In this document: piece after piece, positions 22,142 through 33,738 of the stretch
Layout: each line of letters begins with the position of its first letter
Numbering within the stretch: position 1 is the first letter of the stretch
Assembly: GCA_030035585.1 (NCBI GenBank)
Contig: CM057482.1
Coordinates: forward strand, 8,605,001-8,669,000
Origin: Dugong dugon
Lineage: Eukaryota > Chordata > Mammalia > Sirenia > Dugongidae
DNA: 64,000 nt
Direction of reading: 5' to 3'
Notes under the pieces: model-generated
Seen by the model: only the letters and a program-made list of their open reading frames with translations
The model's database searches: none
Told to the model about the DNA's origin: nothing
Translations under genes and position numbers: made by a program

Positions 22142-24612
22142 ATATGTTGTTGTTGTTAGATGCCATCGAGTTGGTTCCAACTTATAGCGACCCTACGTAC
22201 AGCAGAACCAAACACTGTCCAGTCCTGCGCCAGCCTCACAGTCATTATGTTTGAATCCATTGTTGCAGCCACTGTGTCAGTCCATCTCATTGAGGGTCTT
22301 CCTTTTTTTCGCTGACCCTCTACTTTACCAAGCATGCTGTCCTTCTCCAGGGACTGGTGCCTCCTAATAACATGTCCAAACTACGTGAGACGAAGTCTCA
22401 CCGTTCTTGCTTCTAAGGAGCGTTCTGACTGTACTTCTTCCAGGACAGATTTGTTCCTTCTTCTGGCAGTCCACGGTATATTCAAAATTCCTTGCCAAGA
22501 CCATAATTCAAAGGCATCAATTCTTCTTTGGTCTTCCTTATTCATTGTCCAGCTTTTGCATGCATATAAGGTGACTGAAAATATCATGGCTTGGGTCAGG
22601 CGCACCTTAGTCCTCAAAGTGACATCTTTACTTTTCAACACTTTAGAGAGGTCTTTTGCAGCAGATTTGTCCAGTGCAATACATTGTTTGATTTTTTGAC
22701 TGCTGCTTCCATGGGCATTGATTGCGGGTCCAAGTAAAGTGAAGTCCTTGACAATTCCAATATTTTCTCCATTTATCATGATGTTGCTTACTGGTCCAGT
22801 TGTGAGGATTTTCATTTTCTTTATGTTGAGTTGTAATCCATACTGAAGGCTGTGGTCTTTGATCTTCGTCAGTAAGCACTTCAAGTCCTCTTTGCTTTCA
22901 GCAAGCAAAGTTGTGTCATCTGCATATCGTAGGTTGTTAATAAGTCTTCCTCCAGTCCTGATGCCACATTCTTCATATAACCCAGCTTCTCAGATTATTT
23001 GCTCAGAATACATATTGAATAAGTATGGTGAAAGGATACAGCCTTGACACAAGCCTTTCTAGATTTTAAACCCGGCAGTATCCCATTGTTCTGTTCAAAT
23101 GACTGCCTCTTGGTCTATGTACAGGCTCGGCATGAACTCAGTGAAATGTTCTGCAATTCCCATGCTTCACAGTGTTATCAGTAATTTGTTACGATCCAAA
23201 CAGTCGAATGCCTTTTTATAGTCAATAAAACACAGGTAAACATCTTTCTGGTATTCTCTGCCTTCAGCCAAGATCATTTGACATTGGTAACGATATCCCT
23301 CATTCTATGTCCTCTTCTGAATCTGGCTTGAATTTCTGGCAGTTTCCTGTCGATGTACTGCTGCAACTGCTTTTGAATGATCTTCAGCAAAATTTTATGA
23401 TGATGTTAGTGATATTGTTCGATAATTCCCAAATTCTGTTGCATCATCTTTCTTTGGAATGGGCACAGATATGGATCTCTTCCAGTCGACTGGCCAGGTA
23501 GCTGTCTTCCAAATTTCTTGGCATAGATGACTGAGCACCTCCAGCGCTGCATCCCTTTGTTGAAACATCTCAGTTGATATTGCATCAATTCCTGGAGCCT
23601 TGTTTTTTGCCAATGCCTTCAGTGCAGCTTGGATTTCTTCTTCAGTTCCATCAGTTCTTGATCATATGCTACCTCCTGAAATGGTTGAACGTCGACTGAT
23701 TCTTTTTGATACAGTGACTGCGTATTCCTTCCATCTGCTTTCGATACTTCCTGCATCATTCAGAATTTTGCCCATAGAATCCTTCACAGTTGCAACTTGA
23801 GGCTTGAATTTTTTCTTCAGTTCTTTCAGCTTGAGAAATGCCAAGCATGCTCTTCTCTTTTGGTTTTCTAACTCCAACTCTTTGCACATTTCATTATAAC
23901 ATTTTACTTCATCTTCTTGAGCTACCCTTTGAAATCTTCTGTTCAGCTCTTTTACTTCATCTTTTCTTCCATTCACTTTAGCTACTGTACATTCAAGACC
24001 AAGTTTCAGAGTTTTTCTGACATCCATTTTGGTCTTTGCTTTCTTTCCTGTCTTTTTAATGATCTTTTGCTTTCTTCATGTATGGTGTCCTTGATGTCTT
24101 CCCACAACTCATCTGGTCTTCGGTCATTAGTGTTCAATGCATCAAATATATTCTTGAGGCAGACTCCAGATTCAGGTGGGATGTACTCAAGGTCATAGTT
24201 TGGCTCTCGTTGATTTGTTTTAATTTTTTTCAGCTTCAGCTTAAATGTGCATATGAACAATTGATGGTTTGTTCTACAGTTTGCCTATAGCCTTGTTCTG
24301 ACAGATGATATTGAACTTTTCCATCATCTCTTTCCGCAGATGTAGTTGATTCGATTCCTATATTTTCCGTCTGGTGAGGTCCATGTGTAAGTCACTGTAC
24401 GTTGCTGGAAAAAGGTGTTTGCAATAGAGAAGTTGTTGATCTTGCAAAATTCTGCCATTCTATCTCTGGCGTCATTTCTATCACCAAGCCATATTTTCCA
24501 ACTACTGATCCTTCTTCTCAGTTTCCAACTTTCACATTCCAATCACCAGTAATTATCAGTACATCTTGATTGCATGTTTGATCGATTTCAGACTGCAGAA
24601 GTTGGTAAAAAC
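22142..24612 (-). mobile_element. RTE/BovB-like LINE, 5'-truncated, about 2.5 kb
   Basis: Starts with the reversed 3' tail GTTGTTGTTAGATGCCATCG and runs back through the reverse transcriptase, the linker and the C-terminal part of the endonuclease (minus-strand reading near 24360: CNP-type ends such as RNRINYICGKR). It stops near 24612 within the endonuclease. It is collinear over its length with the RTE at 925-3971. Flanks ctcatatatg and ctgcatatg are a plausible target duplication. Frames are broken. Confidence 0.92.
22381..22908 (-). pseudogene. RTE reverse transcriptase C-terminal fragment
   Basis: A 175-codon open stretch covers the thumb and C-terminus of the RTE ORF2 (LAESKEDLK near the start, SWTMNKEDQRRIDAFELW further on). 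Just upstream on the same strand the catalytic box still reads YADD (22915-22926), unlike the YADG of the first RTE. An in-frame TGA near 22988, at a probable former CpG arginine codon, and frameshifts further upstream disable it. Confidence 0.85.
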
Positions 24613-25036
24613 CTGCATATGTACAGACTAACAAAGAATTATAAAGTGGACACTGGTAAAACCACCACCCAGGTCAAGATTGAGGATATTTGCCAGCGCA
24701 CAGAGGCCCTCTGTCTGTTCCTCCCTGATCAAAAGGAAACCCTGCTCATAGCCTCTGCCCCCCTGCGTGGTAACCACCCTCTTGCCTTTCTAAGTGATAA
24801 TTTTCTTACTTTTCCTTTTGCTTTATCTCCTATGTAGAGCATGGTCAGTTTTGTAAGTGATCCATATGTGCATCTGAAGAATGTGCATTATCCAGTTGTT
24901 TCTCAAATTCTGTAGATACATATCCATTTGATAAAAACTGTTATTTGTGCTGTTTAAATCTATAGAAGTCAACTTCACTCTGACTTTTGTCTACTTGATA
25001 TGCCACTTATTGAGAGAAGCATGTTAAAAATCTTTG
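24613..25036 (-). mobile_element. L1 ORF2 fragment, reverse orientation
   Basis: CTGACTTTTGTCTACTTGAT and TTATTGAGAGAAGCATGTTA are the reverse of L1 ORF2. The left half (about 24613-24840) is less clear and may be other sequence. Confidence 0.55.
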
Positions 25037-26530
25037 ATTATGCTTCAGCAAATGGTGCTGGCAAAATTGGATTTCCACGTGCAGAAAAATGACACAAGAT
25101 CCGTACCTCACATCATACACAAAAACTAATTCAAAATGGATCAAGGACCTAAATGTTAAGCCTAAAGCCATAAAGTTCTTGAAAGAAAATATAGGGGCAA
25201 AACTATAGGAGCGAAGCTGTGAGACCTAAGTTTTTTAATGATACATTATTGAGTACAACAATAAATGCAGGAGCAGCAGAAGACAGAATAGATAAATATG
25301 TGATGCCATAAAAATTAAATACTTAGGTTCAACAAAGGACTTTATCAGAAGAATAAAAAGACAGCCTATAGACTGGGAAAAAAGTCTTCAAGAACAATAT
25401 ATCCAATAAGGGTCTAGTATCTAAAATATATATAAAATGTCTGCAACTTAACAACAGAAAGACAAATAACCCAGTAAAAAAATGGACAAAAGACATGAAC
25501 AGACACTTCACTGAAGAGTACGTCAAGTGGCCAACGAACACATGAAAAGATGGTCATCAGCATTAGCCATTACCTGTTGCCATTGAGGTGATCCTGACCT
25601 ATAGTGACCCTATAGAACAGAGTAGAACTGCCCCATAGGGTTCCCAAGGCTGTAATCCTTATGGAAGTGATTTCTACATCTTTATCCCGTGGAGCGGCTG
25701 GTGGGTTGGAGCTGCCAACCTCTCAGTTAGCAGCCAAGTGCTTAACCACTGCACCACTAGGGCTCCTTCATTAGCCACTAGAGAGATGCAAATCAAAACT
25801 GCATTGAGATACCACCTCAGTCCTACTAGAATGGCAGTGATCAGACAATAACAAATGTTAGCAAGAATGTGGGGAGATTGGAACCCTTATCCATTGCCGG
25901 TGGGAGTGTAAAATGGGACAACTGTTATGGAAAATAGTATGGTAATTCCTCAAAAAACTAAAAATAGAACTACCATATGACCCTGCAATTCCACTCCTAT
26001 GTATATACCCTGGGGACCAAAAAGTAGCAACATAAACAGACACATGCACACCAATGTTCATTGCAGCTCTATTCACTGTAGCAAAAAGGTAGAAACCTAA
26101 GTGCCCATCAACACATGAATGGATAAACAAAATGTGGCACATACATACAATGGAATACCACTTGGCCATAAAGAGAAATGGAGTCCTGATACAAGATGGA
26201 CGGACCTCGAAGACATTATGCTGAGTGAAATTAGTCAATCACAAAAGGACAAATACTGTACAACCTAACTTAAATGGAAAGACATGGGTAAGTAAATATA
26301 TGGAGACCAATGGCTATTAGTGGTTCCTGGGGTGGGAGGTGGAAGGCAGAGAGGGAATTATTCTATGGGAAGTAATGGATTTATGCTTATGGTGATAGGA
26401 AAATAGGCATTGATTAAGGGAAATGGTTGCACAGCTTGATGAGTGTAACTGATATCACTAAATTGTCCACCAGAAAAACGGTGAAATGGCAAATACTGTG
26501 TTATATATAATTTTTAATAACGTCAACTAA
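25037..26530 (+). mobile_element. L1 ORF2 C-terminus and 3' UTR
   Basis: Begins GCTTCAGCAAATGGTGCTGG and CAAAATGGATCAAGGACCTA, the L1 ORF2 C-terminal region, and passes through CTATATAAAATGTCTGCAAC-like sequence to the 3' UTR (ATGGATAAACAAAATGTGGC; ending near GTGTTATATATAATTTTTAA). It is interrupted at 25572 by a SINE. The reading frame is heavily broken. Confidence 0.8.
25572..25766 (-). mobile_element. AfroSINE inserted in L1
   Basis: Reversed tail CCTGTTGCCATTGAGG, body AGAACAGAGTAGAACTGCCC, reversed head CACTGCACCACTAGGGCTCC. The L1 target cattagccatta is repeated as cattagccacta after it. Confidence 0.95.
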
Positions 26531-26584
26531 AAAAAGTGTGGGGGGAGGAGGGGAGGCTAAAGTTGCTGATACTACTTAAGTACA

Positions 26585-27375
26585 TCCAGACACCTCATGG
26601 GTTAGTTCTGTTGGTTTTGAAGGTTCGGGGTCATGGTTTCATGGAACTGTCCAGTCAATTGGTCTAATACTGTTTTTGAAGTTACTGTTCTACTCCCTAG
26701 TTTGGTGATAGTGCCTGGGGTCATAAAAGCTTGCCACCAGCCATTCAAGATACAACAATTGGTCTCTGTTCTCCTGGAGCCACAGAGGAAGAAGAGACCC
26801 AGGAATGAGAGAAGAAATTGGGCTACAGGTCTGACTCCCTCCATGAACTACTGCCTCCTTAGGTATGAGACCAGAAAAACAGGATGATTCCCTTACTACC
26901 ATTACTAAACGTTTTAATCAAGGAATCAGTAGATGAATCCTGATCAAAGGGGGAAAATTGTGGAACAGAATTTCAAATTCTAACAGGATCCAGACTTACT
27001 GGACCTATGGAGACTGGAGAAACCCCTGAATCTATTGCTCTGATAGATTCATGAGCTGAAATTATCCCCTGAAGTCATCTTTAAACTAAACAACTGTTTA
27101 GCTAAACTAATAATGTTTGCCATGGTTACTGCAGTCATTAAAGAATTATCTATATAAGACGAGATGGTCAGTAGTAACTCTAAAGCGTAGATGAGAAGTG
27201 TAGGAGGTAGTGACTCTACGTCAAAGGTGGTGAAACAGTGTGGGAGGGATAGTGACAATGGCGATGTAACATGAAGAATGTAACTAGTGTTATTGACTCG
27301 CACGTAGAAATCGACGAAAGGGTGTACGCTGTGTATATTTTCAACAAAATTAAAATAAAAAAACTTTCATTATAA
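26585..27375 (+). mobile_element. Old L1 3' UTR
   Basis: GGGTCATGGTTTCATGGAAC, CCTGGGGTCATAAAAGCTTG and AATTATCCCCTGAAGTCATC, ending near TGTGTATATTTTCAACAAAA and A-rich sequence. Phrases recur in the younger 3' ends at 53195 and in the remnant at 54143-54355. Confidence 0.65.
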
Positions 27376-27424
27376 TGGATTATGACAGTGGCTCTGTTTC
27401 TCCTTGAAGTTCTACCAGTTTTTG

Positions 27425-27425
<1 letters not shown>

Positions 27426-27509
<84 letters not shown>
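27426..27509. repeat. TA microsatellite followed by poly(T)
   Basis: About 35 uninterrupted TA units (27426-27494), then about 15 T. The Ile-Tyr peptide it encodes is an artefact. Confidence 0.97.
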
Positions 27510-27577
27510 GGATTAGGTACATCCAAGTTTTCCTTTTTTTTTTTTCTTTACTGTATATATATACTATATACTATACC

Positions 27578-27645
27578 CTTAGCATCCAAAACCATTTCTG
27601 GCACATAGTAGGCACTTAATAAATATTTATTGGATGTTGAATTAA
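27578..27645 (+). repeat. L2 3' end fragment
   Basis: TTTCTGGCACATAGTAGGCA followed by CTTAATAAATATTTATTGGA. Confidence 0.65.
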
Positions 27646-29163
27646 TTGATCAAGAGTTTTTTAAACCTTTCTTATCCCATTTTTTGTTAATCAGTATTTT
27701 TAATCCTCTTTTCAAACAATATAAAAATTTAAATGCTTCAACTCTGATCATTTCCCCTAATTTACATGTTTCTATTATCCAATATTTGAACGTTTTAAAA
27801 TCTACAAATTAGACAGTTATTGTTTTACGTAGGCAGTGTTTGTTTAGATTCACCAGTTTATTTGCTCATTATTTCATGTAACATCCCAGCTTTCCCACGG
27901 ACATTCTTCTCCTCCCTTTTAAAGTATGTTCTTTAGAAGCTCTTCTAATGAAAGCTTGCTGGTGATAATCTCTCTTGATTCTTGTTTATCTGAAAATGTC
28001 TTTATTTTGATCTTGTTCTTGCAAGATAGTTTTAAAGGTATCAAATTCAGTCTATTCACTTTTATTGAGGTATAATTTATATATCATAAAATTCCTCCAT
28101 TTTAAGTGAACAATGATTTTTACTAAGTTGACCAAGTAGTGTAACTATTACTATCATCCAGTTTTAGAACTTCTCATCACCCCACTCAGGTCTATTGTAC
28201 CCATTTACAGTCACCCCTTGTCCCCACCCAAGACCCGGACAACCATTGAGCTAATTTCTGTCTCCATAAATTTGCCTTTTCTGCACATTTCATACAAATA
28301 GAATTAGGTAATGTATGATCCTTTGTTTCTGTCTTCTTTCACGTAGCATGCTTTTGAGTTTTGTCTACATGGTAGCATGTATCAGAATGTTATTCCTTTT
28401 TATTGATCAGTAGTATTCCATTGAATGAATATACCACATTTTGCTTATTCTTTCACAAACTGGTAGATGGTTTGTTTCCATCTTTCAGCTATTATGAATA
28501 ATACTACTGTGAACAAGTTTTTGTATGCACATGTTTTCATTTCTTTCGGGTATATACCTAGGAGTGGAATTGGTGGGTCAAATGATAACTCTACGTTTAA
28601 CTTTTTGAGGAACTTCCAGGTGTTTTCCAAAGTAGCTGCACCATTTTATATTGCCATCAGTAATATTCGAAGATTTCCGTTTCTCTACCTCCTTGCCAAC
28701 ATTTATTGTCTCTCTTTGATTATAGCCGTTATAAAAACCAAAAAACCCAAACCCATTGCCGTCAAGTCGATTCCGACTCAGGACAGAGTACAGCTGCCCC
28801 ACAGAGTTTCCAAGGAGCACCTGGGGGATTCAAACTGCTGACCTTTCGGTTAGCAGCCATAACATTTAACTACTATGCCACCAGGGTTTCCATAGCCATT
28901 ATAGTGGGTGTGAAATGGTGTCTTGTTGCGGCTTTAATTTGCATCTCCCTAATGATTTTGAGCATCTTCTCATGTGCTTATTAGCCATTCATACATATTC
29001 TTTGGTGAAATATCTATTCAAATTTTTGCACCCTTTTTAATTGGGTTGTTTGTCGTCTTATTACTGAGTTGTAACAGAGTTCTTTGTATATTCTAGATGC
29101 AAGTCCTCTATCAGATATGCTGTTTGCAGAGATTTTTCCCAGCCTGTGTCTTGTCTTTTCCTG
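27646..29163 (-). mobile_element. L1 3' UTR and ORF2 end, interrupted
   Basis: T-rich L1 strand: TATTGAGGTATAATTTATAT, TACCTAGGAGTGGAATTGG, AATTTGCATCTCCCTAATGA, ending TTTTCCCAGCCTGTGTCTTG. The part before about 28060 is less certain. A SINE at 28735-28891 splits it, flanked by tatagccgttata and catagccattata. Confidence 0.75.
28735..28891 (-). mobile_element. AfroSINE inserted in L1
   Basis: Reversed tail AAACCCAAACCCATTGCCGT, body TACAGCTGCCCCACAGAG, reversed head ATGCCACCAGGGTTTCC. The L1 target is duplicated (28722-28734 against 28892-28904, about two mismatches). Confidence 0.93.
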
Positions 29164-30644
29164 TAAGTGTTTGTGCCTTGGAACTTTCTGTGTGGGATTC
29201 TTTGAGTCCTGGGCTGAAATCGCATTGCTCCTGAGCTGAAATAGAAAATCTGAGGATTGTGTTTCTTTGCCAGTCACTTGGGGGACTTGCATGATCCAAG
29301 ATGATCCTCCCCACCCAGTTTGCATTCCCCCCACCCCCCCGCCCCAGCAGACAAGGCAAAGGGGGACGGCAGGGCATGCGTCTTCACTTTCAACACGGAT
29401 GCCGCACTCACTTCCACTCAAAGTCTCAGAATGTAGTCAGATGTCTCCCCTAGCTACGAGGAAGGCTGGAAAATGTCGCTTCTAGCTTGATCTCTACGGG
29501 TCCACCTAAAAATTCTGTGTAAAAGTGGGCTCCCATGTGGAGTAAACGGCAGAAGACCTACACTTAACTGAGGTCTCTGATTCCAAAGCCGTGCCCTTTC
29601 CCCTCTGCGCCTGCCTTCCCAGAAGAAGCCAGCAGGGGATTACTCTCAGATACACTCCTAAGAACCTCGGGTCTCACGGCCAGTACGTGGCAGAGCCGGG
29701 GTCTGAACACGGTTCTCCTGAAAGGATTGTCTTTTGGGGCGTCGCTCAGCCTGTCTGGACCAGTCCTGAACGGGCACTGTCGTCGTAATCTAGGTGGCAT
29801 CCTGCCCATTCTGAGTTTTCCCAGGAAGCCAGTAGTTACCCTCCCAAACTTCACCCCTCTCCTCTTTCCAGAGAACTAACTGTGCCCTGGGGCCAGGCAT
29901 CTGGAATTGTTCCAGCCTGCTTTGTGCCAGTGCTGTGGCCTCCAGAGCATCCTCTGGACCAGCAGGGGGGAAGGCTGGGCATCATCTGATAGCCTCCCTG
30001 CCAGGGACAGTATTTGGAGGATGATGCCCCTGATGGAATGCTCACTAGGGTGACCAGGCAGGAAATGCCACCAGCCTCAGCACTGCACCCAGAAGCATCT
30101 GTTACAGAGTGTCTGAATATCAAACTTGCTGAGTTGCTTTTTCTGTCCTCTGAAGAGTTTGCAGGAGTCTGAGAACCAGCTAAGCAGGAGAAATGTCTGG
30201 TTTCAAATGTAGGTTCCTTCTCTTGGTTTGGTTCTCCTTAGCTGTACTGGATGTGTGCTTTGGGTTGGTTCTGTTCCCTCTTTAAGGGTCTGTTTTATGC
30301 ATGGTTTCTGTCTCCCTAACCAGAGATGACAAGTCCCGTTCAGTGCTGGGCAAAAAGATGAGCGAGGCTGACCTCCTGAGGGTAGACACAGCTGTGGAGA
30401 AAAGGAGACCCGTTGAAGCTGCTTCAGACTGCGAGGAGCTCTCTGCATCCACATGAAAGAGACATTCATACCTTGCCTTCACACCGTCATTGGACTGTTT
30501 GCGTATTCAAAATCTGAGGCCATGGTGAACTTATCTCAGAAAAAAACTCTAAAATTTGAACTTATTCGTTACCCACTGGCATACTAAACCCCATCCTCTG
30601 AGCTGGTATACAGCATTGGGGTAAAGGTAAAAGAATTAGAATAT
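29164..30644. other. GC-richer sequence without recognised genes
   Basis: ORFs of up to about 135 codons on both strands have no recognisable domains and overlap one another. No named repeat was seen apart from a weak MIR-like stretch near 29660-29730. Confidence 0.3.
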
Positions 30645-31300
30645 ACTGTTCAATGCAGTAAATATTTATTGGGTACCTAGCATGTGATGGGAGTCCCTGG
30701 GTGGTGCAAACAGTTAATGCGCTCAGCTGCTAACCAAAAGGTTGGAGGTTTGAGTCCACCCAGAGGTGCCTCGGAAGAAAGGCATGGCCAGCTACTTCCT
30801 TAAATTCAGACATTGAAAACACTGTGGAGTACAATTCTACTCTGACACGCATGAGGTCACCAGGAGTCAGAGTCTACTCGACAGCAGCTGGTTTACTGCG
30901 CGATGGGCAGTATTCCAGGCGTGAATAAAACCGTCACTCTCCCAGGGAAGCATAGCTTCCTGTCAGAAACAGCCATGCCACGAGTAATTACAGCAAAATA
31001 TGCTAGTGCTCTCCTGGAACAATGAAGCACGTTGTGGGAGCACAGAGGTGGAACCACCCACCTCCCCCAAGAAGATCTGGAGACGGCTTCAAAGGATGGA
31101 GATGTCTGAGCAGGGGCTGAAGGCAGGAAGACAGAAGGCGCGTCCCAGCCTCGGGCACCAGCACGTGTGAAGGCAAGGGAGCGTCAGAGCCCGTGGATGT
31201 GGAAAAGATGCTGCATCCTCCGGAGTATGAAGCGTCCAGTGCTGGAGGAGAGCAGAGAAGGCTGGGAGACGAGTTGGGAAAGTAGCGTGCCGGCTTGTCT
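30645..31300 (-). repeat. L2 LINE, interrupted by a SINE
   Basis: CAGTAAATATTTATTGGGTA before the SINE and CGATGGGCAGTATTCCAGGC after it join into one reverse L2 3' end. The sequence to about 31300 continues in L2 order (GCACCAGCACGTGTGAAGGC). Confidence 0.7.
30690..30893 (+). mobile_element. AfroSINE (GTCCCTGGGTGG-headed) inserted in L2
   Basis: Head AGTCCCTGGGTGGTGCAAAC, body GGCATGGCCAGCTACTTCC, tail CACCAGGAGTCAGAGTCTAC. The L2 target is repeated as gtgatggg / gcgatggg. Confidence 0.92.
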
Positions 31301-31445
31301 CTGAGCCCCTCAGGCCCTTCTCTGCCTTCCTCTGCCCTGCTCTTGCCCACAAGGCTGATGTCTGTGGGCTGTATCGCCTGGGTTTCTACGCTGCCGCCTT
31401 GCAGTTGAGTTCAGCCAACGGGAGGTACAGAAGAAGATCAGTCCC

Positions 31446-31805
31446 GGACACGCTTCTAACTCAGTACTGAAGTCACTTCTGAGGTTCACCCGTCAGCCAA
31501 AGATTAGACAGGTCTACAGGGCCAACAATAACACACGAGGGACGTGCTTCATTGTTCAATCATGTATATGAGACTAATGGGGACACTAGCCCCAAAGCAA
31601 AGACAAGAAGGCAGGAAGGGACAGGAAACCTGGATGAATGGAAACAGGGAATCTGGGGTGGAGAAGGGCAGAGTGTTGACACATCATCGGGTTGGCAACC
31701 AATGTCACAAAACAATTTGTGTATTAACTGTTTAATGAGAAACTAATTTGCCCTGTAAACTTACACTTAAATCCCAATAAAAAATAAATAAATAAAAAAT
31801 TTTTA
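31446..31805 (+). mobile_element. L1-like 3' end with poly(A)
   Basis: Shares CTCAGTACTGAAGTCACTTC, GTTGGCAACCAATGTCACAA and ACTGTTTAATGAGAAACTAA with 53195-54142. It ends in AATAAAAAATAAATAAAT. Confidence 0.75.
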
Positions 31806-32224
31806 AAAAAGGTCAGCCAGAAGAAAGGGAATGAGGTTGGGATATTTATTCCCACCACCCACCAGCTCCCTCCCTTCCGGACCATGGTTTCGCCCTGGCT
31901 GCTTTCTCAACCAGGAGCACAGCTCCGTCAGCTACAACCCTTTCCAGCCTCTGGTAACACCTCTCTTCCCTCGTAGTACACCTTTAGGCCTCGATGGCGG
32001 GAATAACTTCTCGCTGATGCTAGGCCTTGGACACAGCACCGTAGGTTCCCTTAACCTTACCAGCCCCTCCTCGAGTAAACTCTCCTCAGCTGGCCGGAGT
32101 GAGTGGGCCACTTGTTCCCGCAGGACCCTGGCCAATACCTGTAGGTCGGGTGGAAATGTAAAGAACAGGTGTTGTTTTTCGTTTGGTTTTTATTTTACAA
32201 TGGCAGAGGCAAGCCTTTTTTTTT
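31806..32224. other. Unclassified sequence, probable old interspersed repeat
   Basis: Phrases such as GATGCTAGGCCTTGGACACA and AGTGGGCCACTTGTTCCCGC, with GGACCCTGGCCAATACC at the end, remind me of an old mammalian repeat that I cannot name. No gene is supported. Confidence 0.3.
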
Positions 32225-32880
32225 TTTTTCCTTTAATTCCTAAAAATTATAAACTGAAATAAGCCAGACACAAAAGACTACATATTGTATAATTCCATTT
32301 ATAGAAAATGTATTTTATAAAAGGCGTATCTATTGAATCTATTATGGACTGCCAGAAGAACAAACAAATCTGTCTTGGAAGATATATCCAGAAGGCTCCC
32401 TAGAAGCGAGGAAGGTGAGACTTCGTCTCACATACTTTGGACATGTAATCAGGAGGGACCAGTCCCTGGAGAAGGACATCATGCTTGGTAAAGCAGAGGG
32501 TCAGCAAGAAAGAGGCAGACCCTCAATGAGATGGATTGACACAGTGGCTGCAACAATGGGCTCAAACATAACAACTGTCAGATGGCACAGGACTGGGCAG
32601 CGTTTTGTTCTGTTGTACATAAGGTCACTATGAGTCAGAACCCACTTGATGGCACCTAAAAACATGAACAGTAGGGACAGAAAGTGGATTATTTGTTGCC
32701 CGTGGGGGAGAGTACAAACAGCAAGTGACTATAAATGGTGCTGGATAGCGGTGACGGTTGCACAGCTCTGTAAACTTACTAAAGATGTTTGAACTGTACA
32801 CTTAAAATGGGTGAATTTCACTGTATGTAAAGTATGCCCCAATAAAACTGTTAAAATTATAAACGAACTATATTAACAAA
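32225..32880 (+). mobile_element. L1 3' UTR interrupted by an RTE 3' end
   Basis: AGCCAGACACAAAAGACTAC and TTCCATTTATAGAAAATG before 32345 continue as GGGACAGAAAGTGGATTATT after 32668, ending in CCCCAATAAAACTG. This is the classic L1 3' UTR order. Confidence 0.75.
32345..32668 (+). mobile_element. RTE LINE 3' end
   Basis: GGACTGCCAGAAGAACAAAC, then CAGTCCCTGGAGAAGGACAT and the tail GTCACTATGAGTCAGAACCC. It matches the last 320 bp of the RTE at 925-3971. Confidence 0.92.
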
Positions 32881-32978
32881 ATAAAAAGTTTGCAAATTAA
32901 GGGACAAGAAATCACCTATAATCCCACCTCAACACAGCTATCATTGCTTCATATTCCCTTCTAGTTATTTATTACCTG

Positions 32979-33192
32979 TTGTTGTTGTTAGTTACTGTGG
33001 AGTCAATTCCCATTCATGGCGACCGCATGTGTGCAGAGTAGAACTGTGCTCCATAGGGTTTTCAAATCTGTGACCTTTCGGAAGGTCAGGCCTATCTTCT
33101 GAGGTGCCTGTGAGTGGTTTCAAACCACCCACCTTTTGGGTTATAGTAGAACACTTAAGTCCAGCTCTTAACTGTTTGTGCCACCCAGGGGG
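32979..33192 (-). mobile_element. AfroSINE (GTCCCTGGGTGG-headed subfamily)
   Basis: Reversed tail GTTGTTGTTAGTTACTGTGG, body GAACTGTGCTCCATAGGG, reversed head GTTTGTGCCACCCAGGGGGA. Confidence 0.9.
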
Positions 33193-33211
33193 ACAGTTAT
33201 GAAAATAATAT

Positions 33212-33318
33212 TAGCTGATATTTATTGCATGCCTACCATAGCCCAGGTGCTAGGTTAACTACATAACATGCATTATTTCATTTATTCCTCCTGACATATG
33301 ACTACCACCTTACTAAAC
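33212..33318 (-). repeat. MIR fragment
   Basis: GATATTTATTGCATGCCTAC, then CATGCATTATTTCATTTATT. Confidence 0.6.
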
Positions 33319-33348
33319 CCTTTTATACCAAATATCTATGTTTGAAAA

Positions 33349-33516
33349 GGAGCCCTGGTGGCGCAGTGGGTAGGAGTTTAGCTGCTAACCAAAACGTAGG
33401 CAGTTCTAATCCACCAGCTGCTTCTTGGAAACCCTGGGGGGCAGTTCTGCTCTGTCCTGTAAGGTCGCTATGAGTTGGAATCCACTTGATGGCAACAGGT
33501 TTTTGTTTTTTTTTTA
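33349..33516 (+). mobile_element. AfroSINE, short form (first of a pair)
   Basis: Head GGAGCCCTGGTGGCGCAGTG, short body without the internal block, tail GTCGCTATGAGTTGGAATCC ending in a T-rich run. The target atctatgtttgaaaa (33334-33348) is repeated at its end as atctgtgtttgaaaa (33517-33531). Confidence 0.95.
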
Positions 33517-33531
33517 ATCTGTGTTTGAAAA

Positions 33532-33725
33532 GGAGCCCTCGTGGCTCAATGGTTAAGCACTTGGCTGGTAACGGAGAGGTCGCCTGTTCAAACCCACCAC
33601 CCTCTGTGGGAGAAAGACGTGGCAGTCTGCTTCCGTAAAGATTACAGCCTTGGAAACCCTATGGGGAAGTTCTACTCTGTCCTATAGGGTCTCTATGAGT
33701 TGGAACTGACTTGATGGCTGTGGGT
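33532..33725 (+). mobile_element. AfroSINE, long form (second of a pair)
   Basis: Head GGAGCCCTCGTGGCTCAATG, long body with GGCAGTCTGCTTCCGTAAAG, tail CTCTATGAGTTGGAACTGAC. It starts directly after the second target copy. A third, more diverged copy (atttacgtttgag) follows at 33726-33738. Confidence 0.95.
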
Positions 33726-33738
33726 ATTTACGTTTGAG

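Noticed and set aside
27404-27619. Ile-Tyr repeat peptide
   Set aside because: Translation of the TA microsatellite and poly(T).
29014-29421. 135-codon ORF on the minus strand
   Set aside because: Partly L1 and otherwise low-information sequence; no domain.
33349-33725. Tandem duplication of one SINE
   Set aside because: The two SINEs are different forms (short and long), so two insertions at one target explain the pair better.
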